Assembly (NCBI GenBank): GCA_019426215.1
Contig: CM033401.1
Location: 21,023,134 to 21,087,133, forward strand
Direction of reading: 5' to 3'
DNA length: 64,000 nt
From: Buddleja alternifolia
Taxonomy: Eukaryota; Streptophyta; Magnoliopsida; Lamiales; Scrophulariaceae
The notes under the pieces are model-generated. The model worked only from the letters and a program-made list of their open reading frames with translations. It did not search any database and was not told the origin of the DNA. A program made the position numbers and the translations under genes. Shown piece after piece: positions 21,300 through 32,652 of this stretch (positions are counted from its first letter, which is position 1; the number at the start of each line of letters is the position of its first letter).

Positions 21300-22729
21300 T
21301 AGAAGGAAGAAAAAAGTGAAGTACGTAAGTAAAGGCTTAGTGAGTGCCAGTGTTCGTGTGAACAATGCTTTAAATGATTCAGTGGGTCGCAACCCTTTAA
21401 CAATGTATGGCCTAACAATCCTTTAAAGTGGTGTCAAACATCAATCAATCAAATAAATGATTCAATCTACTTATCCCATAATTCACTAAACCACAACCCT
21501 CTAACAGTATATAAGTTTGTGAATTATTCTGAGTTCATTCCCACTAACACCTTTTAATCTAAAATTTGAATTTCACCTTTCAACCCTTTAACGATATATG
21601 GGGTGAAATATGCTTCGATTAAGGCAGGAAATGCACTTATTAAAATATTAAATTATATCCTAATGCATAACCCCACTAACTGGGACAATGCCATACAGAG
21701 GATACTATTATAATTTTATTAATTTTAGTGGAGGAAGAGGACGCCTAACACCCTTTACTAACTCGGTATTCTTTAATTAGGAGAACTGAGTTCTCAACGA
21801 TTAAATTGGTCTCACTTTGCACATTAATTATTTATATAGCACAATATGTCGAACATGCACGATATATACAACTAATAAAACATGTTCATCATAAGAAAAT
21901 AAACCAATACACTCGATCATGGACTTCTAGAGGATCCAATCCAATGGGCCATCATAAAGAAAAAGCCTAATCCACTTCATGGTGTCGTCTTCCCCACCGG
22001 TCTTCAAAAGCTTATTCTATTACATTGCTTTTAAAAAACCTATACATAAAAACTAGGAAAGCAATAAATGGGCTCAAACATGGCCCTTACAACCCATGAA
22101 AAAGAATACAACATTTCAAAAATGCTTAATTCCATGATCGATGTCACCTTCACATAATAGATGCTCACAATAAAATAAAAGCTCTTATATTGGTGATTAA
22201 ATAATTAGTCCAACTAATTAGTCCTATATAAAATTCCAAACTCCATATATTTAATAATTTTAATTAAAATAAATTAGTTCAACTAATTGACATAAATATA
22301 TAAAATTCTAAATTTTACATATCTACCTTTAACTAAAATATTTAGTCAAACTAAAAAGAAATTAAATATATGAAACACTAAATTTTATATCAAGTTTATG
22401 ATTTAAAACCCCATTTGAGAAAAATAATATTTAATCCAAAATTTAATTATGATTCACCAAGAAAAATAATTAAGTAATCCCATAAAACATATTTTATATT
22501 CCAACAAATTTTATTTGGGTTTGATTTCATCAAACTAGGATCACCATCCTTTTGGCCCACTTAGATTTAATAATTTGAGCTCAAAACCAGATTAATTGAA
22601 AAATTCTAAATTTGATAAAATCTATTCGGTCCTAATTTAATTAAACTGGGTAATCATCCTTTTGACCATCCCGATAATTAAAACATAGCCTAAAGCCCTA
22701 TTTATAAAAAATTAAACCCAAGACCCGCT
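21300..22729 (-). mobile_element. Inverted fragment of a copia leader, related to element C
   Basis: Read on the - strand, this stretch resembles the 24.6-26.1 kb leader of element C: the recurring GG(A/C)CAAAAGGATGGTGAT blocks, the ATTGCTTTTTTA region followed by TCAAGACTGGTGGAGAC-like sequence, the ATCGAGTG region and the TTAGTGGGAATGAACTC region come in the same order. No LTR or PBS is attached. It ends where the LTR of C begins, so C may have inserted into or beside an older, oppositely oriented relative. Confidence 0.65.
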
Positions 22730-24239
22730 TGTTAGGATTATGTCCTCAGATGTCATAGAGGATAGAATGACAGGGCGCCTCACTTGTAAATAACTTATTC
22801 TCGTTTAAATAATAAAAGACATTAGTTTTGTTTTCACTTAAATCTTATCTACATCTATAAGTAGTGTAAAACATATTTCCATGTTTTCAGTGCAATATCT
22901 CTACTTCCTATGGGATAAAAAGATCGGTACTAGAGAGATTGATATTGATTACTTAAACCTGTTCGCAAGTGATATGAAATCTTTAATGGACAAATAAAGT
23001 CTTGGAATACTTGTACAAACTAAACTTTGACATGAGAGTGTCAGTCGAACACCATGTGATGGTGGGAGCTTAAGGATGTAGGCGCATTAGTGGAACTGAT
23101 ATGCTCGAACACGACTCGCATCGGTTCTGAAAAACACATGGATTTTCACTCTCTGACTGTCAATTACAAAACTGATTATTCGTAATAAGTATAAGTGAAC
23201 CTATGACCTGAAGTATCAGGCTGAAGATACACTTGTGACATCAAGTCTGTCACTAGAGTAGTTAGACCCAATTCACTTGTTGGTGAGGTTGACCTCGAAA
23301 TGCGCCTTGATGGGCAAGTGGTAGTCTTAGCTGATAACTAATATGGAATTTGTTCTATCATAAGTGAATGAGAAAGTGTCCTATGTGATTATAGATAAAA
23401 GAGATCAAAGTCTTTGGCGAAAGCAATAGAGGTGATTGTGCGAGGCACGAAATCGAACTTAATGATCTCGTATTATTATAATTAATACATATGGTCAAGT
23501 TCAGTGAGTTTGACAATACCGTGACTCTCACTTGACTGGAACATGTGAACAATGGGTTTATACATATACGGTATATACGATTGGAAAGTTGTGGAATGAT
23601 CCATTTGTTCGATTTCGTTTGGGCTATGAAATGGGCCACATGACTGGCTAGGTGTTACTCACTTTCTTTGGATTCTTCTCATTGCCAAATGAAACGAACT
23701 TAAAGAGTCACGCTAAAGGATTGATGAGGAAAAATAAAAGGATTTTACTATTTGGAACTAGGAGATTTAATTTATGGGATAAATTAAATGTGATTATTTA
23801 ATTGCTCATTAGATGAGATGATTAATTATAAAGATAAGATTAATTATTAATTAAATGAAAATAAATTAATGAATTAATTTATCTAATTAATTTGGTTATT
23901 TAATTAATTAATTAATTTATTGAATATAATAAATAATTAATTAAATGATAGAGAATTATTTAAAACAAGAGACGAGTCGGACCACATAAGGGGCGTCCGT
24001 TTGGACACCTTATATTGGCTAGTCGAGCGTCCACTTGGATGCCCAACATCAGCTCTAGACTCTTGTCTTGGTCAACAAGTCAAGTGATATTAAATCAAAA
24101 TTTGGAAGAAGGATCGAGTTCTCCAACCACATCGCTTCAACGAGTAAGTTTTAGCGAGTTTTTCTGATTCATCTCTGCAAATCAAGATGATACTGTGGCC
24201 AATTTTATTCCGCTGCGTTATTTTCTGTGAAACCCAACA
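22730..24239 (+). repeat. 5' LTR of copia element C
   Basis: It starts TGTTAGGATTATGTCC and ends AACCCAACA, giving TGTTAGG...CCCAACA inverted ends. A tRNA-Met type primer binding site follows one base later. Length 1510 bp. The second LTR was not found in the window, so the element is truncated at its 3' side. Confidence 0.8.
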
Positions 24240-24240
24240 A

Positions 24241-24252
24241 TGGTATCATATC
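24241..24252 (+). other. Primer binding site of element C (tRNA-iMet type)
   Basis: TGGTATCATATC begins one base after the LTR end. It resembles the initiator Met tRNA complement TGGTATCAGAGC used by most plant copia elements, with two or three changes. Confidence 0.75.
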
Positions 24253-26289
24253 CAATCTCTGACCTACATATTTGATCAATGTTATCTGTTTTTTAATATG
24301 CATATTATGTGTTTTTGAAATATGTGTTTTACGCGTTCTTAAATCTCCGTTTTTATGGTTTTTAGCCTAGAATTTGGTTTTTTTATGTTTATTGCAAATA
24401 TTAGATTTTTTATGATGAGAAAAAATCATGAAATGAGAAAAAATGGGCCCCAAAGGCCCTGAGTGCACTGCGCTGTGTGTGCGCGCAGATAGCGGTGTGC
24501 ACCCGCCCAACCACACAGCCTGATCGGGCCATGTGTTTGACACACAGCCTGATCGGGCCATGTGTTTGACACACGACCCGGATCTAAAAATTGGGCTGTG
24601 AATTGGTTCAAATTTAGTATTCGAGTTTTGGATAAATTTAATTATTTGGGTGGGTCAAAAGGATGATAACCCGGAATAATTCAAATTAAGCCCAATTGGG
24701 GAATTATTTAAATTTTGACTTATTAATTAGTTTGGGCTTAATTTAATTTTTTCCAAATGGACCAAAGGGTTGGTGATTTGGATTTAAATTAAAACTCGCC
24801 CAATACAAATTAACAACACTTGAATAATTTTCTAGTTAATTAATTTTAGGCCCAATTAAATTAAATTCGAGTGGACCAAAAGGATGGTGATACGGGTTTG
24901 ATGAAATCGAGCCCAAATAAGATTAATTGAAATGAATATATTTAATTGGAATAATTAATTATTTTTCTTGGATATTAATAATTTTTTCTCAACTTGAAAA
25001 ATACTTAAATATTTGAATAAGGAATATATATTATTTTTCTTGGATGATTAATAATTAATTTTTTAAGGAAATAAAAAAAGTTCATTTATAGTGGCTTTAG
25101 GTCATAATAAAATAATAGTTGGACTAATATTATTTTAATTATAGGCAGATATATTTGATTTATAATTTTGTATATCTAAGTCATGTAGTAGGACTAGATT
25201 GATTTTAATTGAAATAAAGAATATATAAAGTTGGAAATTTTATAAAGGACTTTTTAGTTGGACTAAAATTTTAAACAATCAACATAAGTGTTTTAATCAT
25301 GCGAGCATGTCTTATGTGATGTTGACACCGATCATGGACTTAGGTTTAATTCGATGTATCTTTCTTTTTATGGGTTGTAAAACCAGAATTGACGCTATTT
25401 ATTGCTTTTTTAGAAATAATGTACATGTTGTTTTTAAAGCATTTTAATAGAATAGTTCAAGACTGGTGGAGACATGGAGCCCGTGAAGATTAGATAGGTT
25501 TCGTCTTTTACCTTTTTGTGATGGCCTTTTGGCTCGGGTCCTCTAGTAAAAACCCATGATCGAGTGTGGTGGTTTTATTTATTTAATTCCATTTATATAT
25601 TGATAGGCATGTTTATTAGTGGTATAAATTATGCATGTTCAATATGATAATTGCGCTATATAAATTGACTAATGTGCAAAGTGAGACCAAACTTTTGACA
25701 ATCTCAATTCTCCCAAATAAATAATACCCATTTAGTAAAGGATGTAGGACATCCTCGCCCTCCACTAAGTTTATTAAAATTAAAATTACTAGAAATATGT
25801 AATGCTTCCCATTTATGGGGGTTATGCATTTGGAAATAATTTGAAATTTTATTAAGCGCATGAGATGCCTTAGTCGAATCATATTTCGCCTTAGAAATCG
25901 GTTAGGTTGCGAGGTGAAATCAAATGTTTGATTAAAGGAGTTAGTGGGAATAAACTCGGATAGTTCACGAGCGGCTTGATGGACTATGGGGAAAGGTATT
26001 GAAACTTTTATAGGATAAATTGATATAAGACATCACTTCAAATAATCAATGAGCTAGAAATCGGTTAGGTTGCAACCCATTCAATTAATTGAAGAACTTA
26101 ATACCCACTGTGGAATCAATGCTAATGAAGATTCCTGATTTCTACATGGGAGTGTAAGATTCGAAAAATACAGTGGGAGCCAAGATAAATTTTTAAAGTC
26201 CTTCATTTTTCTTGGTTAAGTCAATTACAAGTAATCTAATTAAATTTGGTTTATTTCTACAGTTATTTTCTTGTCCATCTCTCTCAAAA
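24253..26289 (+). other. Long untranslated leader of element C
   Basis: About 2 kb without coding signal lies between PBS and gag. It contains a 29-bp tandem duplication (AGCCTGATCGGGCCATGTGT at 24517 and 24546) and several copies of a GGACCAAAAGGATGGTGAT-like block (about 24652, 24759, 24873). The inverted relative lies at 21300-22729. Confidence 0.65.
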
Positions 26290-27120
26290 ATGACAAACCG
26301 ACTTTCAATTCTACTCGAAAAAAATATCCTGAATGGACCCAATTATGTGGACTGGTTTAGAAATTTGAGGATTGTCCTCAATATAGAATCACTGGGATAC
26401 GTCTTGGAGGCTGATATCCTGGCGGCTCCATCTAGGACACGAGCTAGTAAGGAAGAGGTCCAAGCCCATAAAAATTGGGTTAAGGACGACGTCCGGGTTA
26501 TGGGATACATGCTGGGATCTATGGCCAATGAAATTCAAAGGTCACATGATAGGATGCCCACTGCAAGAGCTATCCTGGCATACCTGGTTGAGCTCTATGG
26601 TGAGCACAGTCGAACTGCACGATATGAGATATCAAAAGAGATCTTCGAAGCCACGATGAAGGAAAGTGAGAAGGTTGGTGATCATGTCCTCAAAATGATA
26701 TTGAGGATAGAGAGATTGGACGCTCTCGACTTTACCATGAACGCCACTCTTCAAACTGACCTAATCTTCCAATCTTTTCCCGATTCCTTATCCCAATTTG
26801 TCGTTAACTTCAATTGCAATGAGATAGAATGCAATGAGATAGAATGAATGCAATTTAACAGGGCTAATGAACAAGTTGGTTACTGCACAACCTCAAATGA
26901 AGCCCAAGAGACCTTAGTCATCTCTTCTGGACCTAAAAAGTCGAATCTAAGAAGAAAAAAGCAAACAAAAGACAGTCTGGTGAGCTAGGAGCTCAAGGGG
27001 GCGTTCAAAAGGGTAAGGGAAAGACTCAAAGGGTTTATAAGAGCAAAGGAACTAAAAAGTCAGAGAGATGTCTCGAATGCAGTGAGCTTGACCACTGGAA
27101 GAGGAATTGACCTAAGTTAG
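26290..27120 (+). pseudogene. Gag of copia element C
   Basis: The ATG at 26290 opens MTNRLSILLEKNILNGPNYV, the typical start of this type of plant copia Gag (LTR_gag/UBN2-like). The frame is open for 186 codons, then a 15-bp tandem duplication around 26817-26846 (NEIECNEIE) is followed by a stop. Downstream in decayed frame comes a zinc-knuckle remnant, CLECSELDHWKRN then stop, so the last Cys of CX2CX4HX4C is lost. Gag would form the virus-like particle and bind the element RNA. Not functional. Confidence 0.8.
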
Positions 27121-27159
27121 GCAAAGGCGCTTCAGGTATGGAACTTTTTGTTTATGAAA

Positions 27160-28642
27160 CTAATTGTTCTATGACCATTTTTTCTACTTCATGGATTCTG
27201 GACCCATGGGCTAGTGCTCATGTGTGTTGTATGGATTAGGACCTGGAGCAAGGTAGAAATCTAGGCCGACAAAAGGTGCTGATCAACGTAGGAATCGGGC
27301 AAAGCGTCTCAACTACTATGATTGGATCTATTTCTTTAATTTTGAATTCTGGACATTTATTATTTTTAGATGATGTTTTAGTTTTACCCAAGGGGCTTAA
27401 GAACATTGTTTTCATTGCTATATTGGTTAAGACTGGTTATACATTTTGTTTTCTTTATTTGAATTGAGACATTATTATGATAATAAAACAGTTGGCAATG
27501 CATCCTTAGTTAATGGTTTGTATTATTTAAATGTCCAAAATTTTTCCGTTGTGAATGTTGTAACAAATAAACGTGGTAGGCAAGAAGTTAATCTAAGACT
27601 TAAATGGTATCTTAGACTAGACCATGCTGGAGAGCACAAAATCCACAAGATGGAGAAAGATGGGCTTTTAAGATCATTGGGATCGGATCCCTATCCAACA
27701 TGTGAATCATGTCTCTTAGGCAAGATGGCTAGATCTTCTTTCACAGTAACTTTTGGAAGAGCCACTCAATTCCTAGGATTAGTGCATACCGAGTAGGCCA
27801 TGCTGGAGAGCACAAGATCCACAAGATGGAGAAAGATGGGCTTTTAAGCTCATTGGGATCGGATCCCTATCCAACATGTGAATCATGTCTCTTAGGCAAG
27901 ATGGCTAGATCTCCCTTCACAGTGACTTTTGAAAGAGCCACTCAATTCCTAGGATTAGTGCATACCGACGTTTGTGGACCATTTAGAGAAATGGCTCATG
28001 GAGGTTTCTACTACTTCATCACTTTCACAGACGATCATTGAAGATATGGTCTAGTGTATATGATGAAGTAAAAGTCTATATCTTTTGAAAGGTTTAAAGA
28101 ATTCAAAGCTTTAGTATAAAATCAAATTGGCCAAAATATAAAGACTCTACGTTCGGATCATGGAGGAGAATATATGAGTGTTGAGTTTGATGAGTTCTTT
28201 AGGGAACAAGGAGTAATGTTACAACTGACTCCACCAACAACGCCTCAATTAAATGGAGTAGCCAAGTGTAGAAATCGAACATTGTTCGACATAGTTCGTT
28301 CCATGCTTAGCTACACTGATTTATCCATTTCATTGTGGGGACATGCACTCCTTACTGCTGCTTATATATTGAACAGATGTCCATCCAAATCCATTCCTAA
28401 AACTCCACATGAGATGTGGAATAATAGAAAACCAAGTCTTAATCACATCAAGATTTGGGGATGTCCTACTTATGTCAAAAAGACCAAAGTAGAAATTGGA
28501 GACAAGATCCCTAATGGGACGTTTCATTGGGTATCCCAAAGATTCCATAGGATTTTTCTTTTACTTACATGATGATCAAAGGATCATTGTGGCACTTCAA
28601 GCCTACTTCCTTGAAGATGAGTTCATCTTGGAAGGCGATAAA
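27160..28642 (+). pseudogene. Protease and integrase part of pol, element C
   Basis: The protease region reads WILDPWASAHVC where the family has WILDTGCGSHIC, so the D-T/S-G active site is lost. The integrase zinc-binding part (CESCLLGKM) is duplicated by a 176-bp tandem duplication (27622-27797 and 27798-27973). The catalytic core continues with HTDVCGPF, FTDDH and LRSDHGGEY, and has AKCRNRT where the family has AERRNRT. Stops interrupt it at 28039, 28069 and 28117. The region downstream of the core stops at 28642, where element A is inserted. The rest of this gene resumes at 42933. Confidence 0.82.
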
Positions 28643-28647
28643 GGTAG

Positions 28648-30331
28648 TGATAGGAAATTTCATGTTAAGATTTTGATGATGACAATTAGAAATCTTGTTA
28701 GACCCCAAAGTTATGTACGCTTAAATTTCATAGATACTTGTATAAGCATTTGAACATTAGAAATGTATAGGCTTTATTTTATCTTTTACTTTTGACATTC
28801 TTAGATCAAGAAGTCGGTTAGATTAAGCGTGTGATACTTTCTGAGTGAGCTTATCAAGACTGCGAAATCTGAAGACTCCAAGCGTCCAAGAAATCAATAG
28901 TGAATGAAGTTTGAAGAAGTTCACTCTATGAGCCTGACATGTTCTGAGTGAGGTGTCAAGTAACGAAGACTGAAGTCTCAAGCGTCTACACTTCTAAATG
29001 AAGTCTGAAGACTTTTCCAAGCGTCTAAACATTAAATAATGCTCCAGATTAAATGGAACTTTCAGCTCATAAATGAAGCGTCTATCAAATGACAAACATT
29101 CTCCTGAAGCGTCAGATCGAAGGGAGTTTAATGCAAATATTCTCAGTGCATTAAATGCCAACGGGCATTTAATTCAAATGCATTAAATGCTGATAAGAGC
29201 ATTAAATGTGATAAACACTTTCAGACGTACGGAGAAGCCACCCTATTGGACTGTCAACTATTCAAAGACTGCAACACCAACTTTTGTGCAGCAGATTTTC
29301 AGGAAAAAGAACAAAAGTTGTTCACTCGCGAAAGTGAGAGACACGCGCCCTTGCATGTGTCAAACGGACACTTTTTCCAAAAATGCCTATAAATAGAACT
29401 TCAACAACAAGCCAAACATAGAACAATTAATCAAGCCAAATTGCTGTTGCATTGAAGTTTCATTCCTTAAACTTTCAGAAAAGCTAGAATACTCAAGAAA
29501 ATATTCTCTTTGCTTTTCATCAAATCCTGAGACAGTCAACCCAATATCTCAAACATTCTTTTTGAAGAAACTACTCTACTACTGAGATATTCCAGTTGTT
29601 TGAACTTCATCAAAATCAAACAAACTCTTTTAGAAAAACCCCTATCCAAGCCTCGCGATCTGTGTGAAGTCGAAGTTGGATACTTGCCATATTTCTGGGT
29701 GAAAGAAGCAAAGGGGTTGAAGTGATTTGGAGCAAAAATCTGTGTGATCAAGGAGCTCAAGTCATCGACATCCATCTTTCCCTAATTTGTAGAAGATTTT
29801 GTGTGATTCTTTGAGAATCATTTTAGTGGATTGCCTCCAAGTGTTCGAGGAGAAGAAGGGCGTAGTTGGGATTACACCACCCAACAAACATTACAAGTAT
29901 TGTGTCATTTACTTTTCAGTCAATTCTTTTATCTATCATATCATTGCATAAATTGATTAAGTAAAACACAATCAAAAGCTAAGCAACTAAGAAACCTCTT
30001 GTGACACTAAAGCTTTCAAAGAGAAGACTCCAAAAATCATTCCGTTGTGCTAACACTGATTAAAGAACTGAACGCTTAACCTACTTGGTCAAAGTATTCA
30101 AATCTTGAAGTCTGAGTTAACTTCCTAAAAACAGTCTTCATCAGACGCTTCGCCAAAGCGCTAATATTTTTAAGTGAACGCTTAAGTCAAGCGTTAGACA
30201 CTTCAAGCGTCTATCTTTTCAAGCGTCCAAAAATCTTTTAGTACGAAACTTTTTGAAGTCGAAAAAGACTTCAGGGTCTATTCAACCCCCCCTCCCTTCT
30301 AGACCCTTTCGTATGCCACTTGGGACCAACA
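28648..30331 (+). repeat. 5' LTR of element A
   Basis: TGATAGGAAATTTC to GGGACCAACA, 1684 bp. A TATA box CCTATAAATAGA is at about 29386-29397. Copies of AAGCGT are unusually dense. Near the end, a C tract and TTCTAGACCCTTTCGTATG precede the boundary, as in the LTRs of element B. Confidence 0.93.
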
Positions 30332-30333
30332 AG

Positions 30334-30349
30334 TGGTATCAGAGCGGTT
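30334..30349 (+). other. Primer binding site of element A (tRNA-iMet)
   Basis: TGGTATCAGAGCGGTT follows the LTR after two bases. It is complementary to the 3' end of plant initiator Met tRNA. Confidence 0.93.
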
Positions 30350-30435
30350 AAAATTGAGATTTTAAAATTTCCAAGCATAACTGCTTGTTTAGATCATTTT
30401 CTTTCAAAATCTAGTTGCATTTAAAATTTTTCGAT

Positions 30436-32637
30436 ATGGCATTTGCTAAAGTTCCCAAACTGACTGAATCAAATTTTGACACATGGAAAGTCAAAGCATT
30501 TACATATCTCTATTCATGTGATGATGACATGTGTGATATTATTTCAGATGGGCCAATCAAAATATACAAAGTTATCACAAGAGCGCCTGGAGCCACGGAA
30601 GAAACTCCCGATGGTTACGTTGAGAAACCAAAACAAAAATGGTCTCCAGATGAGCGTCGAAGAGCTAATTTGGACAATGTTGGTCGTAACGCTCTATATA
30701 TGGCTATTGGTGATAATGACAACTTATTTAATAAGATCAAGTCTTGAAAAACTACTAAAGAAATATGGGATAAGTTGGCTACGATTTGTGGTGGTTCAGC
30801 TCAAATCAAAGAAAACAAACTTTCCATTGCCAAGGAAAAGTTTAACGGATTTAAGATGCTACCCAATGAAACTTTAGAGCAATTAGATATAAGATTTACA
30901 ATTCTAGTTACAGAACTTACATCGTTGGGAATGGATTTACAGAACCGAGAAATGGTGATTAAAATCTTTAGAAGCTTACCAAGTAAATTCTTGATGTAGA
31001 CAACCGCTATGAGAGAATCAAATATGCTGGATCTCCTAACTCCAGAAGACGCCTTTTCAGAGCTAAAAGCATTTGAGTTCGAGTTGAATTCTGCTAGTGA
31101 TATTGTGAGTAGTCCAGTGATTGAATCTGGAGCGCTTATTGCATCAATCAAAGGTAAATCGGGTAATAAAGGAAAGAATTCAGATATCAATGAGGAAGAG
31201 GAGTTGGCTTTGCTAAATAGATTCAGGAAGTTCTTGAGATATGAAAAGAAAGGAAAAGGTCTTAATAATCAAGGACAAAGTTCATATCAAGCGCCTTATC
31301 CTGTGCAACAACAGTTTCAAGCGCCTCAGTATTCTGTTCCTTCACCCCAAGCGCCTGTTCAATACCAAGCGTCTACTCAAAGTCTCTCAGCTCCAGTGGT
31401 CTCAAAACTACACATTGCAAGGTTAACAAATGAACAAAAGATGAAAACTAATCTTTGATATAATTGCAGGAAACCAGGGCACTACCAGGTAAATTGCCCT
31501 TATCCAAACATATCCAAGCCCTCAAGGCAGGATTACTTGGATAGAAACCAGTTCAGGAGCAACCTTCGTCAACAAGGTTTGCTAGCGGAATCAGAACCAG
31601 CATCCGCACCTGAAGATTTAGAATCATCATAAGAAAGTAGTGATGATGATGAGCCATTAGATGACTCAGCGCTCATATGTCTCATGGCCAGAGATGATGA
31701 AGCGTCTCCTGAGGTAATCAATGAATTATCAATTCCTCTTTCTTATGATGAATTACTTGACAAAGTCAAAGAATACTACAATGAATGTCAAGAAGCTGCC
31801 AAAATATATCAAAATGATCTCGCTATTATCTCATCACTCACAAGAGATAAAGTGACGCTCAGAGCAGAGTTGCGAGTTCAACAACAGTGCATTGAGAAGA
31901 ACCAATCACTAGAGAGTGAAATTATTCAATTAAAAGGTGATCTTGATATAATAGTCAAGAGAGAAGTTGATTTGATTGCTAGACTTGCTAAATCAGAGCA
32001 GCTCATCTCATCATTATCAAAAGCCTCTAGACAGTTGGGTAATGTGACTGAAGTAACCAGATTATTTGGTGAGAAGACCGGTTTAGGATGCGATAAACTC
32101 GGTAAACAATCCAATCAATCTAATGTTACGGCAAACAACAAAGGAAAGGGTGTTATCTTTGTTGAAAAAGGTTCACAAGGTCAAACTCAAAATGAACCAA
32201 GTGACAATGGTAAGAGGCCAAATGAGAAAGTCAAAGCTAACTCAGGCAAGGGTAAGGCTAAGGCAAATGATTCACAAAGACGGGTTTATCCCAACGCTCA
32301 AAAGGCTAAAGATAAGACTGACCACTGTGAGTCAAGCACTAAGCGTCCAGCACCAAAAGTGCAACCCAAGCCAGTGCCAAGGAAATACCAGCGTCAATAT
32401 CCAAGACAGTCAAGATCATATTATCGATACTATGATGATTATGATTATGACTATTATTATAATTGAGGATATTATTATACACCCAAAAAGCACACACAAC
32501 ACAATGTGAAACCCAAAAAGGCCAATATTCCTACAATGAAGACGAGGCAAATATGGGTTCCTAAAGTTCTAATTCAAACTAACAATGTTACTAATGTTGA
32601 AGGACCCAAGCAACAATAGGTACCTAAACAGAAATAG
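30436..32637 (+). pseudogene. Gag of element A, multiple in-frame stops
   Basis: It starts MAFAKVPKLTESNFDTWKV, a Gag start homologous to that of element B. About 730 codons stay in one frame to a TAG at 32635-32637, with premature stops at 30745, 30997, 31456, 31630, 32464 and 32617. The stop at 31456 replaces the first Cys of the zinc knuckle (C-YNC-RKPGHYQVNC), which B retains. A Gln/Pro/Ala-rich linker precedes the knuckle. A coiled-coil-like region (about 31720-32030) and a basic segment ending in a Tyr/Asp-rich stretch follow. Gag would be the particle protein; this copy cannot make it. Confidence 0.9.
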
Positions 32638-32652
32638 AACTTCCCTTTTTGA

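Noticed and set aside
23358..23639. 93-codon ORF on the - strand
   Set aside because: Wholly inside the LTR of element C, antisense to it; no domain.
24241..24252. PBS sequence as a tRNA gene fragment
   Set aside because: It is a 12-16 base tRNA complement directly behind an LTR; no tRNA fold follows. The same holds for 30334 and 45443.
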